From contig NZ_JACCBT010000001.1 in the NCBI RefSeq assembly GCF_013409045.1, positions 8,844,669 through 8,908,668 of the forward strand: a stretch of DNA of 64,000 bases. The letters are read 5' to 3'. Made by a program: the position numbers and the translations under genes. The stretch's first letter is position 1, and every line of letters starts with the position of its first letter. The DNA comes from Actinomadura citrea (GTDB lineage: Bacteria > Actinomycetota > Actinomycetes > Streptosporangiales > Streptosporangiaceae). The notes beneath the pieces were generated by a model. It ran no database searches and was not told the DNA's origin. It was given only the letters and a program-made list of their open reading frames with translations. Below, in pieces: positions 17,718 to 26,057 of the stretch.

Positions 17718-17873
17718 ACCGGATCCCCTGTCCGTCACGACCGCGTTTACCGTCGCCGGTCAGCTTACTGACACCGGATCCTTTTCGGGTCGATACCAGG
17801 TCACTCGTCCGACGATTCGGAGGCAGGAGCGGGGTACGCATCCGTTCGCGTCGCCCTACCCCCTTCGTTGGCA

Positions 17874-19616
17874 TCAGCCCGTTCTGTCCCGCTCTGCCCT
17901 GGACTCGGCGCGGCTGAGCGCCGCCCGGCGCCGCGTCAGCACGATGCAGGCCGCGCCCCACAGGAGGCCGATCTCGGCCACCAGGGCCACGGCGAGCACG
18001 ACCGCCCAGTCCGTCCCGTCCCCTTCCTCCATGCCGGCCGGGGACATCAGGGTCGTGTGGTTCTCCTCGGCCACCGGCGGGAGGTTCGGAGGCTTCACCG
18101 GCGGCAGGACGACCGGCGCCGGCGGCGTCGGCACCGCGGGCCCAGGCAGATTCGGAGCGACCGGGACCCCGGCACCCGGCTGCCCGACCCCGCCCGGTGC
18201 ATCAGGCCCGCTCACGAAAGGCCCGCCCCCGGGCGGCGGCCCGCCCCCGCCCTGCTGGGCACCCGCCTTCGGCTTACCGTCCTGACTCGGCTTCCCGCTC
18301 TCCCCCGGCTCCACATCGTGCGAAGGCTTCACACCGTGCGACGGCTCGGCGCCAAGACTCGGCTTCGGACTCTCGGACGGCTTCGCGCTCTGGCTCGGCT
18401 CCGCGCTCTGGCTCGGCCCGGCACTGTGGCTCGGCCCGGCACTGTGGCTCGGCTTGGTGCTGTGAGTCGGCAGGCCGCCAGAAGGCGGGTTGGCGCTCTG
18501 TCTTGGCTTGTCGCTGTGGGACGGCACGGCAACGTGAGGCGGCTCCCCTTCAACCGTCGTCGGACACGGCCACCCACCCACGGTCGTGCTGCTACCCACG
18601 CACGGCGTAGGCGGGCCTCCGGGCCCCACCGGACGAGGAGGAGCCCCAGAGTGGGGCTTAGCACCATGCGGCGGCGCGCTGCCCGGGCTCGGCGCCCGAC
18701 TGGGACCCGGCTTAACACCGTGCGTCGGCGCGCCAGTCGCACCAGGCTGCGCACTGGGCCGCGGCTTGGCGCCATGCGTCGGCTCGCCGTCGGAAGGCGA
18801 CGTGCACGGCCGGCCGTTTCTGTTGGAGTTGCCCGCTGCGCAGTGCGTCGGCGCTGCGCCTGCGCCGGGGGACGTGTTCGGGTTCGACTTGGCACCGGGC
18901 GTGGGGTCGCCGCTAGGCGGGCATGGGCGGGCGCCCGCGCTCGTGTTGGCCTTCTTGCAGTTCGTCGGCTTGGTCGGGTCGGGCCTGGTGGCTGGAGTCG
19001 GGCACCGCTTCCCGCCGGAACTCGCCTTGTCGCTCGTGCAGGGCGTGAGTTCGCCCCCGAGTCGGGGGCTCGACACCGGGACGGTGCTGGACGGGCTACG
19101 GGAAGCGCCGTTCAACACGTTCCGGGCGGTCCTGGAGAAGTCGAAGACCGTGCGGGTCGAGCGGCGTGGGGCGTTGGAGGCGTCCACAACGGCGAGGATG
19201 CTCAGCGGTCTCGCGGACGGTCCCTTCACCATCGAGGCCGGGAATCGGACTGTTCCCCTACGTTCACGACCCTCCGAACCCACAGCGCCCAGAGTGCAGT
19301 GCAGGCCCTGGCCGGAGCCGAGCGGCGAGCAGTCCGGCGTGCGGCTGGTCCAGGACAACGGGTGGCCGGCAGTGAGGCGCAGGCCGACCTGGCGGGCGAC
19401 ACCGCCTTGGGCGCGGACCCGGACGGTGAATGACAACGTGTAGTCGGATCCATGGGACGTGACCACGTCGGGTGTCGTGACCACGCGCAACCGGACGTTC
19501 GACGGGGCCGTCTCTGGTGTCGCCCGGGCGGCGGGGCCCATCAGGGTGAGCGGCGCGGCCAGCGCACTGCTCACGGTGATCGCGCCCCAGCGGGCCCTTC
19601 GACGCTCCCCTCGCAC
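17874..19616 (-). CDS. Secreted, membrane-anchored stalk protein with Pro/Ser/His repeats
   Basis: 580 residues from a GTG with GGGGGAG upstream. A signal peptide occupies about 1-32. Residues 35-150 look like a beta-rich, Ig-like DUF11-type surface domain containing one pair of cysteines. Residues 190-500 are a long Pro-rich stalk built from imperfect repeats such as KPSHSAGPSHSA and GAPTHGVKPGPS. A single transmembrane helix near 535-558 is followed by TRRR. The layout is that of a cell-surface protein whose stalk spans the thick wall. No LPXTG motif is present, so it is membrane anchored. The function is unknown and I recognise no close family. Confidence 0.75.
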   Translation of the reverse strand: MRGERRRARWGAITVSSALAAPLTLMGPAARATPETAPSNVRLRVVTTPDVVTSHGSDYTLSFTVRVRAQGGVARQVGLRLTAGHPLSWTSRTPDCSPLGSGQGLHCTLGAVGSEGRERRGTVRFPASMVKGPSARPLSILAVVDASNAPRRSTRTVFDFSRTARNVLNGASRSPSSTVPVSSPRLGGELTPCTSDKASSGGKRCPTPATRPDPTKPTNCKKANTSAGARPCPPSGDPTPGAKSNPNTSPGAGAAPTHCAAGNSNRNGRPCTSPSDGEPTHGAKPRPSAQPGATGAPTHGVKPGPSRAPSPGSAPPHGAKPHSGAPPRPVGPGGPPTPCVGSSTTVGGWPCPTTVEGEPPHVAVPSHSDKPRQSANPPSGGLPTHSTKPSHSAGPSHSAGPSQSAEPSQSAKPSESPKPSLGAEPSHGVKPSHDVEPGESGKPSQDGKPKAGAQQGGGGPPPGGGPFVSGPDAPGGVGQPGAGVPVAPNLPGPAVPTPPAPVVLPPVKPPNLPPVAEENHTTLMSPAGMEEGDGTDWAVVLAVALVAEIGLLWGAACIVLTRRRAALSRAESRAERDRTG

Positions 19617-19736
19617 ACGCTCCCCCTAGCGGTCTGCTCATGGCCACCCGGGGGCGGTGCCCATAACGTCGGACACAAAGAGTTATTGCCACATCACTCG
19701 CCGGAGTAACGCACCTCACCCCGGCAACCCACCCTC

Positions 19737-19751
19737 TTTCGCACAGCGAAA
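19737..19751. promoter_or_regulatory. TTTCG-N5-CGAAA palindrome before the IclR gene
   Basis: A 15-bp palindrome centred 54 bases before the IclR start. IclR-family proteins often bind palindromes of about this length in their own promoters, so this may be an autoregulatory site. The arms are only five bases, so the assignment is tentative. Confidence 0.35.
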
Positions 19752-19797
19752 TCACATCTCCGTAGAATCGGGTGATCGCGAGGGAGAGGAGTCACGG

Positions 19798-20547
19798 GTG
19801 ACGGAGGGCGTTCGGTCGCTGGTCCGCGCGTTCGATCTGCTGGAGCATCTGGCTGACGCGGGGGGCGAGATGGCGCTGTCGGAGCTGACGGAGGCCTCCG
19901 GCCTGCCGATGCCGACGATCTACCGGCTGATGCGGACGCTGGTCAACCAGGGCTATGTCCGGCAGGAGCCGTCCAAGCGCTATGCCCTGGGTCCGCGCCT
20001 CATCCGGCTCGGCGAGGGCGCGAGCCGCCTGCTCGGCACGTGGGCGCGCCCGGTGCTGTCCCGCCTGGTGGAGGAGGTCGGCGAGACGGCCAACATGGCG
20101 GTCCTGGAGGGCGACGAGGCCGTGTACGTCGCGCAGGTGCCGTCCAAGCACTCGATGCGGATGTTCACCGAGGTGGGACGGCGTGTCCAGCCGCACTGCA
20201 CGGGCGTGGGTAAAGCGCTCCTCGCGCAGCTGCCCGACCAGCGGGTCCGCGAGATCCTCGCCAGGACGGGCATGGACGCGCACACGCCCAACACCTTCAC
20301 GGATGCGGAAGCCCTGCTGGCGGAGCTCGAACAGATCCGCCGGCAGGGCTACGCGCTCGACGACGAGGAGCAGGAGGTCGGTGTCCGCTGCGTCGCGGTG
20401 GCGCTGCAAGGCGCGCCGACGCTGACGGCCATCTCGGTGTCGGGGCCTTCAGGACGCATGACGCACGAGACCGTCCCGAACGTCGTGCCCATCATGCGCG
20501 ACGCCGCCGACCGTTTCGCCAAGGAACTCGGCCCGACCGCTTCCTGA
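19798..20547 (+). CDS. IclR-family transcriptional regulator
   Basis: 249 residues from the GTG at 19798, with GAGAGGAG about seven bases upstream; the frame stays open to 19657 but the ribosome site favours 19798. A winged helix-turn-helix (residues 5-65) includes ALSELTEASGLPMPTIYRLMRTL. The effector domain (75-245) carries the family motif HCTGVGKALLAQLP. Such proteins sense small carboxylic or aromatic acids. No catabolic operon adjoins it, so the ligand and targets are open. Confidence 0.9.
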   Translation: MTEGVRSLVRAFDLLEHLADAGGEMALSELTEASGLPMPTIYRLMRTLVNQGYVRQEPSKRYALGPRLIRLGEGASRLLGTWARPVLSRLVEEVGETANMAVLEGDEAVYVAQVPSKHSMRMFTEVGRRVQPHCTGVGKALLAQLPDQRVREILARTGMDAHTPNTFTDAEALLAELEQIRRQGYALDDEEQEVGVRCVAVALQGAPTLTAISVSGPSGRMTHETVPNVVPIMRDAADRFAKELGPTAS

Positions 20548-20560
20548 CGTCCTGCCGTTC

Positions 20561-20923
20561 TCAGTCGACGGGCTCGCCGACGATGACGGTGGGGCGCCCG
20601 CCGCGCTCCCAGGCGACGAAGTCGCCCGCGGACTTCACCAGGACGGAGGCCAGCCAGAGGGCCAGGCCGGTGTCGTCCGCGATGCCGACGACGGGGATGA
20701 CGTCGGGAACGGCGTCGATCGGGGAGATGATGTAGACGAGCCCGAGGGCGAGCAGTCCGAGCGTCCCGAAGGACATCCCCTTGTACTGCCCGCGCAGGAC
20801 CGACTTCAGCATCCTGGGGACGGCGCGGACGCGCTTCCAGAATCCCGGCGCCTCGGGTTCGAGCGTCTCGCGGTAGATATGCCAGGCCTGCCCGGCGGCG
20901 GCCGCACTGCGCTTCCTGTCCAC
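20561..20923 (-). CDS. DUF1232 (YkvA-like) membrane protein
   Basis: 120 residues from the GTG at 20923, which has AAGGAG six bases upstream; an ATG at 20947 would add eight residues but lacks a ribosome site. The diagnostic segment YIISPIDAVPDVIPVVG lies in a hydrophobic region with one or two helices, followed by DDTGLALWLASVLVK. This matches DUF1232, a small membrane family of unknown function. It is convergent with the IclR gene, with only 13 bases between the stops. Confidence 0.85.
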   Translation of the reverse strand: MDRKRSAAAAGQAWHIYRETLEPEAPGFWKRVRAVPRMLKSVLRGQYKGMSFGTLGLLALGLVYIISPIDAVPDVIPVVGIADDTGLALWLASVLVKSAGDFVAWERGGRPTVIVGEPVD

Positions 20924-21269
20924 CAGCACTCCTTGTATCCGGGACATCTGTGAGGGCGCGCCCCCGCAACGCCCACGTACGACTAGGACGCGACGAGTGC
21001 CGGGTTTGTTCCCTTCGATCGATCATGAGGCGGGGGTCACAGTCGGACCGTCCCGGCCGCCGCCAGGGTGATCGCCGGACGGATCCGACGGTCGCGCTTG
21101 ATCAGGGTGACCAAAGGTGAGGTGTTCATCACTCTCGTGGTCGACGTGCGGCGGTTCGCGGCGTGTCGGCTGGCGTCCGCTGCGAGCATGAGGGATCCGG
21201 GGGGAGCGCCGCCTCCGCCCGGCACGACCGGCATGGCCCGTCGAGCATCGCAGGAGCTGACGTACCGAT
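20924..21269. other. Intergenic region between divergent genes
   Basis: 346 bases between the DUF1232 gene and the alpha/beta hydrolase. Short open frames on both strands here have no ribosome sites, no family resemblance and normal background composition. It presumably holds the two divergent promoters; I see no palindrome worth naming. Confidence 0.5.
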
Positions 21270-22262
21270 ATGAGCGGCGACCATACGAACCGCCCCGTCC
21301 ACGGCACCGCGGCAGGCGACGTCTACGTCGCGCTGCCCCCGACGGCCGTCGACGCGACCGCGTCCGGCCCGACCCGGCTGATCGTGGTCTGGCCCGGCTT
21401 CGACCCGCCCCGGACGGCGAGTGCGCTCGCGACGGCGATCCCGATGACGGGTGTGCCCGTGTGGCGCGTCTACCTGGACCTGCCGGGGCGCTCGCCCGGC
21501 GGCCTCGGCTCCGGCGCGATCCTGGAGACCGAGAGCATCGAGGCGTACTGCGCGGCCGTGGAGAACGCCGCCCGGCGGCTGCCGGACGCGCTCGCGCAGA
21601 TCCGCCGCGACCTCGACATCCCGGAGGATGGTCCGGTCGGTCTCGCGGGCTTCAGCGCGGGCGGCGCGGCCGCCCTGCTCGCCCTGGCCCACGGTGCGGT
21701 GCCGGTGAGCATCGCCGCGCTCGTCGCGCCCGTCGTCGCTCCGGCGCGGGCCGCCCGGGCGGTGGAGAAGCGGTCCGGTTCGGAACGCCTATGGAGCGAG
21801 CACGCCGCCGCGCTCGCCGACCGGCTCGACCTCGGGACCCTCGCCGCCGACATCGCCGGACGGGACGTGCCGGTCCTGCTGGTCGGCGGCGCCAAGGACC
21901 GCGTCGTCCCCGCTCGGGAGATCACGGCGCTCCGCGACGAACTGCGCAGGCACGGCGGCCAGGCGGAGTCCACCACGTTCCGGATGGGACACGCGCTGGC
22001 CGCCGAGCCCGGCACCGAGCCGCGCCCGCCGATCACCGAGGCCGTCCGGGTCGACGGCGCCCTCACCGACTGGTTCCGCGATCGTCTCGCCACGCCGGCA
22101 CCCGGGGCGGCCGCGCAGGCCGCGCAGGCCGGGCCCGATGGCGGGTCGGCCGAGGCGACCGGTGACACGCAGCCGATGGAGCGGCGGCACGGTTCGTGGT
22201 CGTCCGGTGCCGGGAACATCCCGGGCGCGCGGACGGGTGCCGGGCTGGGCCACGGGGTCTGA
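21270..22262 (+). CDS. Alpha/beta hydrolase, probably esterase-like
   Basis: 330 residues. The nucleophile elbow GFSAGG lies near residue 130, the acid residue is in GGAKDRVVP near 210, and the histidine is in RMGHALA near 240, so the Ser-Asp-His triad is complete. The last 60 residues are Ala/Gly-rich and probably disordered. No signal peptide is visible. The substrate is unknown. AGGAGC lies 13 bases before the ATG. It ends at a strong bidirectional terminator shared with the RlpA-like gene. Confidence 0.8.
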   Translation: MSGDHTNRPVHGTAAGDVYVALPPTAVDATASGPTRLIVVWPGFDPPRTASALATAIPMTGVPVWRVYLDLPGRSPGGLGSGAILETESIEAYCAAVENAARRLPDALAQIRRDLDIPEDGPVGLAGFSAGGAAALLALAHGAVPVSIAALVAPVVAPARAARAVEKRSGSERLWSEHAAALADRLDLGTLAADIAGRDVPVLLVGGAKDRVVPAREITALRDELRRHGGQAESTTFRMGHALAAEPGTEPRPPITEAVRVDGALTDWFRDRLATPAPGAAAQAAQAGPDGGSAEATGDTQPMERRHGSWSSGAGNIPGARTGAGLGHGV

Positions 22263-22263
22263 C

Positions 22264-22299
22264 CGTCCGGCGGGCACGCTGCGGCGCCCGCCGGACGGG
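22264..22299. terminator. Bidirectional terminator between convergent genes
   Basis: A perfect 13-bp inverted repeat (22264-22276 with 22287-22299) with a 10-base loop, placed between the stops of the alpha/beta hydrolase (+) and the RlpA-like gene (-). No U-run is present, as is common in GC-rich actinomycetes. Confidence 0.75.
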
Positions 22300-22314
22300 T
22301 GAGAGCCGACGGGA

Positions 22315-22944
22315 TCAGCCCTTGGACAGAACCTCGTAGCGGACGGGGATGACGCCCGATCCGGTGCCGCCGACCTTCTTCATGGCGGCCTTGGACAGGT
22401 CCAGGCAGCGTCCGCCCGCGTACGGACCGCGGTCATTGATGCGGACGATGACCGAACGGTCGTTGTGCTTGTTGGTCACCCGGACCTTCGAGCCCAGCGG
22501 CAGTGTCTTGTGCGCGGCCGTCAGCTCGCTCGGGTCGAAGGGCTCGCCACTGGCGGTCATCTGGCCCTCCCAGTAGTAGGAGGCCTCGCAGGACCCCGAC
22601 CTCACAACCTTGTACTGCTTCTTCTTCTTGGGCTTCGCCAGGTTCGCGGCCTGGTCGTCGGCCTTCGACGACTTCTTCTTCTTGCTCTTCTTGGGAGTCT
22701 TCGAAGGCGACGGCTCCGGAGAGCGGGGCCGGCCTCGGTCGGCCCGGGTCGGCTCGCCGTGCGGACGGTCCGCCAGCGGGTCAACGGCCTCGGGCGCGGT
22801 CTGCGCCGCCTGTGCCGAGTCGGCCGGGCCGTCGCGCCCGGCCAGGGCGAACGCGCCCGCGGCCAGGACGGCGACGGCGGCGCCGGAGACGATCAGGATG
22901 GTGCGTAGGCGCGCTCGAAGAAGACGCCTGACAGGGCTACCCAC
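22315..22944 (-). CDS. rlpA: RlpA-like double-psi beta-barrel protein (cell-wall lytic enzyme family)
   Basis: 209 residues from a GTG with AAAGGA nine bases upstream. An N-terminal membrane anchor (about residues 12-35) is followed by a Lys/Pro/Ser-rich linker and then a C-terminal double-psi beta-barrel. Barrel motifs are MTASGEPFDP, AAHKTLPLGSKVRVTN and VRINDRGPYAGGRCLDLS. RlpA proteins cleave glycan strands lacking stem peptides, or bind peptidoglycan, outside the membrane. The basic Lys-rich linker (about 85-110) probably binds wall polymers. A 150-base structured leader lies just upstream. Confidence 0.88.
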   Translation of the reverse strand: MGSPVRRLLRARLRTILIVSGAAVAVLAAGAFALAGRDGPADSAQAAQTAPEAVDPLADRPHGEPTRADRGRPRSPEPSPSKTPKKSKKKKSSKADDQAANLAKPKKKKQYKVVRSGSCEASYYWEGQMTASGEPFDPSELTAAHKTLPLGSKVRVTNKHNDRSVIVRINDRGPYAGGRCLDLSKAAMKKVGGTGSGVIPVRYEVLSKG

Positions 22945-22973
22945 AGAGGAGTCCTTTGTTAGGGGACAGGACC

Positions 22974-23123
22974 CCGGACGCCCGGCGGATCTCACCGCCG
23001 TTCTCTCGCGACGTGGCCAGGCGACGTCTTGCGTCCCCCGGATCCCCCGCCGCCCGCGGGCTCCTCAGCCCGCCCCGCGCCGCTCTTTCAGGCGCGCCCG
23101 CTTGATCGCGGATCGGCGTCCGG
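22974..23123 (-). ncRNA. Structured leader of the RlpA-like gene, possible riboswitch
   Basis: On the minus strand, CCGGACGCC (23123-23115) can pair with GGCGTCCGG (22982-22974), closing a 150-base element that ends 29 bases before the start codon. Inside it is a 7-bp GC hairpin with a GAGG loop (23056-23073). In actinomycetes ydaO-class c-di-AMP riboswitches are known upstream of wall hydrolases, including RlpA- and Rpf-type genes, and the size and closing stem fit. The conserved GGGGUGAAUC and CAGCUAACC cores are not clearly present, so the class is not established. Confidence 0.35.
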
Positions 23124-23363
23124 CAGGTGCGGCTGGAAAGGCATCTTCACTTTTCGAAATAGCTGAAGCGCCGCACAAGTCCCTGACCGTACGTTGTGTC
23201 CTCCATAGATCAAGCCCTGGAGCCGTTGTTTGTGGGATTTGTCACCTCAGCTTTTGCCCCATGAAGCTGATCAACTTCATTCGGTGACCGCATTTCAAGA
23301 TCGTCTTTACTGCGTGCATACCGCTGATCTCGGACGGATAACAAAGGATCCGGCACAACGGAA

Positions 23364-23405
23364 CGGGGCGGTCCCGCGGAAGATCACTTCCGCTGGACCG
23401 CCCCG
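23364..23405. terminator. Strong terminator after the secreted-protein gene
   Basis: An 11-bp outer stem (23364-23374 with 23395-23405) and a 7-bp inner stem (23376-23382 with 23387-23393) form one long hairpin starting 25 bases beyond the stop of the 23430-24476 gene. The rest of the 485-base gap 22945-23429 holds the RlpA leader and its presumed promoter; no gene is seen in it. Confidence 0.8.
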
Positions 23406-23429
23406 TGAGCTGGGAGGACCGGTCGTGTG

Positions 23430-24476
23430 TCAGCCGCGCTCCTGGACGACCGGCGCGCTCGGAACCGCGGGCAGCGCCGGCACCTTCGGCACGCTGAGCG
23501 CGGACGCGTCCGGCATGGACAGCGGGCCGCCCGCCGGCCCTCCGCCCGCCGGCCCGTCCGCCGTCCTGCGGGAGCCGTCACGTGCCTTCAGCACGTCCAC
23601 CACGTTGCCGACGTCGCCCTCGGTCTTGCCGAGGCCGCTCCCGGCCTTGTTCACGGTGCCGTCGGCCTGCCCGACCAGGTCGCCGGCCGGGGCCGGTCCG
23701 GCGTACCGGGCGGCCGGCGGGAAGAGCACCGAGCCGAGGGGCAGGCCGCCGGGGGTCGCGCCGCCGAGCAGGGACCCGAGGTTCGGCAGCCCGGAGTTCG
23801 GCCCGGGGCCGGCCAGGCTGATGGGCGTCTCGGCGGCACGGCCGTTCGGCACGGCGGGCCGTGCCGCCTCACGGCGGCCGAGCTTGCCGGTGGACAGGAG
23901 CTTGCCGGTGGGCAGACCCTGGCCGAGCTTTCCGGTGGGGACGACCTTGCCCAGCTTGCCGGTGCCGCCGAGCAGCGTCCCGGGGACGTCGCCCCCTCCG
24001 CCGGACAGGACGGGCAGCGCCGTCCCCGGCTTGCGTTCGCGCGCGTCGCGCTGGGTCGCACCTGGGCAGTCGCCCTGGGGGAGCCCGCCGATCGGGGTCT
24101 GGCCGACGGCCGGCAGCTGCGCGTCCGGCAGCCCCAGCCCGGTGCTCGACTCGACCGTCTTCGCCGGGCGTACCCGGCACCGGGCGCGGGCGGCGCGCAT
24201 CCCCGGGCCCGCCGGAACGGCCCGGAGGAACCCGTCCGAGGCGCCGGCACCCAGCGCGGCGGTCCGGCCGCCCGTCCCGGCGGCCGGGTCCGGGAGCGTG
24301 CGCATGATGCCGTGGCCCGTGGTGGCGGTCTCGTAGAGGAGCGTCGACGGGCCGGCCACCGCGCTCGGCGCCGCCTTGGCGGGTGCGGCGTCCGTCGGCG
24401 CGGCCGCCACGGCGATCGCGGTGGCGAACGAGGCGAGGACGGAGACCCTCAACAGGCTTCTGGCGGAGCGGTTCAT
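23430..24476 (-). CDS. Secreted Gly/Pro-rich protein of unknown function
   Basis: 348 residues from an ATG with GGGGGAAAG upstream. The signal peptide spans about 1-31 and ends at ADA-like small residues after a run of Ala. The mature protein is low complexity, rich in Gly, Pro, Ala and Leu, with a TGKLG-type repeat near residues 155-185 (PTGKLGQGLPTGKLLSTGKL). There is no membrane anchor at the C-terminus and no catalytic motif. One pair of cysteines lies in the first half. It resembles the uncharacterised chaplin-independent surface proteins common in filamentous actinomycetes, but I recognise no family. Confidence 0.65.
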   Translation of the reverse strand: MNRSARSLLRVSVLASFATAIAVAAAPTDAAPAKAAPSAVAGPSTLLYETATTGHGIMRTLPDPAAGTGGRTAALGAGASDGFLRAVPAGPGMRAARARCRVRPAKTVESSTGLGLPDAQLPAVGQTPIGGLPQGDCPGATQRDARERKPGTALPVLSGGGGDVPGTLLGGTGKLGKVVPTGKLGQGLPTGKLLSTGKLGRREAARPAVPNGRAAETPISLAGPGPNSGLPNLGSLLGGATPGGLPLGSVLFPPAARYAGPAPAGDLVGQADGTVNKAGSGLGKTEGDVGNVVDVLKARDGSRRTADGPAGGGPAGGPLSMPDASALSVPKVPALPAVPSAPVVQERG

Positions 24477-24691
24477 TCTTTCCCCCGGGGTTTTCGGATT
24501 GGCCCTGCACATGTGGCGTGCGCCCGAGCGGCTGGTGAATCCCGGCGCACCGTCGAGCGGGGACGCTAGTACACGACGGTGCCGCATGCGGCCGATTCGA
24601 AAATGACTTGGGGAAACCAGAAAGATCTAGATGGACTGATCATAGGTGTGCGGCGAAATGCCAAATGCCGACAATTTCCGATAAAGCAAGA

Positions 24692-24719
24692 GCGGGGGCG
24701 CCCCGAGGGGCACCCCCGC
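24692..24719 (-). terminator. Terminator after the ferritin-like gene
   Basis: A stem of GCGGGGG with CCCCCGC (24692-24698 with 24713-24719) enclosing a further CCCC-GGGG stem, about 20 bases beyond the ferritin-like gene's stop. Confidence 0.65.
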
Positions 24720-24737
24720 CTGCGGGGGCCGTCCGGG

Positions 24738-25844
24738 CTACTCGGCGGCGCCGAGGGAGATGGCCTGGTCGACCTCGCCCTTGCGGGCGGCGAGCTCGGT
24801 CGCGTAGCGCTCCTCGTCGACCTTCTCGGCGATCTCCTCGTCCTGCTTCATCAGGGCTTCGAGGTCGGCCTTGGCGTTGTCGAGGACGCCCATGTCCTGG
24901 TAGGCGGCCTGCACCTTGTCACCCCAGAGGCCCACATCCCGGACACACGGGACGATGCGACTGAAGAGCAGCGACTGGTAAAGGGTGTACATGTCGGAGT
25001 TGTCGACGTACTCCATGCACCGGTCGACCGGCATGTCGAGCTGCTCGAAGATCTCGCGGCCCTTGAAACGGTCGCGCATCAGGTAGCAGCCCTCGACGAC
25101 GAACTCCTCGCGCTCGGCCCGCTCCTTGTCGGTGAGCTCGGCGTAGTAGTCCTTGAGCGCGAGCCGCCCGAACGCGACGTGCCGCGCCTCGTCCTGCATG
25201 ACGTAGGCGAGGAGCTGCTTGACGAGCGGGTTCGTCGACATGTCCCGGTACAGCCCGAACGCGGCGAGGGCGAGCCCCTCGATGAGGACCTGCATGCCGA
25301 GGTAGGGCAGGTCCCAGCGGCTGTCCTCCAGCGACTCGGCGAGCAGCTTCGCCAGGTCCTGGTTGATCGGGTAGTACATGCCGATCTTCTCGTGCACGAA
25401 CTTCGCGTACAGCTCGACGTGCCGCGCCTCGTCCATGGTCTGGGTGGCGGCGTAGAACTTCGAGTCCAGGTCGGGGACGGTCTGGACGATGCGCGCCGAG
25501 ACGTTCAGCGCGCCCTGCTCGCCGTGCAGGAACTGGCTGAACAGCCACGAGCCCTGGTGGCGGCCGAACTCGTCCTTCTCCTTCTGTGACATCTTGTCCC
25601 AGATGTCGGACCCGAACAGCGGGTTGAAGTTCTCCGGCAGCCCGGCGATGTTGATCGGATCGACCTCAAGGTCCCAGTCGATGCGCTTCTGCGCGTCCCA
25701 CTGCTTGTCCTTGCCCTTCTGGTACAGGTTCAGCAGCCGGTCGCGGCCGTCGTCGTACTCCCAGGTGAAGCGGGTGTCGCCCGCCATCGGGACGTTCCAC
25801 GTGTCGTTCGGGACCGGCGTGACGTAGAGATCGTGGGAACTCAC
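24738..25844 (-). CDS. Ferritin-like di-iron protein (R2-like)
   Basis: 368 residues from a GTG with GGAGGA about nine bases upstream. The four-helix di-iron ligand set is complete: Glu in HGEQGAL, Glu-His in DEARHVE, Glu in IEGLALAAFG and Glu-His in DEARHVAFG. It belongs to the ferritin-like/ribonucleotide reductase R2-like superfamily, but is not a standard R2 because no partner R1 gene is near and the usual tyrosyl-radical context is absent. Homologues are annotated only as ferritin-like; an oxidase or oxygenase role is plausible. It lies downstream of the LURP-one-like and TetR genes on the same strand but has its own promoter region containing an AT-rich palindrome. Confidence 0.85.
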   Translation of the reverse strand: MSSHDLYVTPVPNDTWNVPMAGDTRFTWEYDDGRDRLLNLYQKGKDKQWDAQKRIDWDLEVDPINIAGLPENFNPLFGSDIWDKMSQKEKDEFGRHQGSWLFSQFLHGEQGALNVSARIVQTVPDLDSKFYAATQTMDEARHVELYAKFVHEKIGMYYPINQDLAKLLAESLEDSRWDLPYLGMQVLIEGLALAAFGLYRDMSTNPLVKQLLAYVMQDEARHVAFGRLALKDYYAELTDKERAEREEFVVEGCYLMRDRFKGREIFEQLDMPVDRCMEYVDNSDMYTLYQSLLFSRIVPCVRDVGLWGDKVQAAYQDMGVLDNAKADLEALMKQDEEIAEKVDEERYATELAARKGEVDQAISLGAAE

Positions 25845-25904
25845 GGGGGGATCCTCCTCCAGGGGTGACGCCGCACGATCGCGACGCGGGTGTGCACCGC
25901 CCTT

Positions 25905-25935
25905 GGCTTTACATGCCTTCGTAACATGTAAAGCC
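25905..25935. promoter_or_regulatory. AT-rich inverted repeat, putative operator of the ferritin-like gene
   Basis: GGCTTTACATG-N9-CATGTAAAGCC, a perfect 11-bp inverted repeat 60 bases before the ferritin-like start. Its A/T-rich core stands out against the surrounding DNA. The neighbouring TetR regulator (26751-27374) is the obvious candidate to bind it. It could also form a hairpin in a long transcript from upstream, but it has no terminator context. Confidence 0.6.
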
Positions 25936-26002
25936 CGCGGAGGCCAGGGAGTCGCCGGAACCCGTGACGGGAGGGCTACCGATAACAGTCGCCCGAACAC
26001 GG

Positions 26003-26035
26003 TCGCCCGCGCCCCCGGGGAGAGGGTGCGGGCGA
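26003..26035 (-). terminator. Terminator after the LURP-one-like gene
   Basis: A 12-bp stem with one G-U pair (26003-26014 with 26024-26035) begins 22 bases beyond the stop of the LURP-one-like gene, separating it from the ferritin-like gene. Confidence 0.65.
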
Positions 26036-26057
26036 GCGGGCGGAACGGTCCCGGGGG

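Noticed and set aside
21023-21307. Small genes in the 20924-21269 gap
   Set aside because: Short overlapping frames on both strands lack ribosome sites and conserved-looking sequence.
22974-23123. Firm c-di-AMP riboswitch call
   Set aside because: The conserved GGGGUGAAUC and CAGCUAACC blocks could not be found, so only a structured leader is reported.
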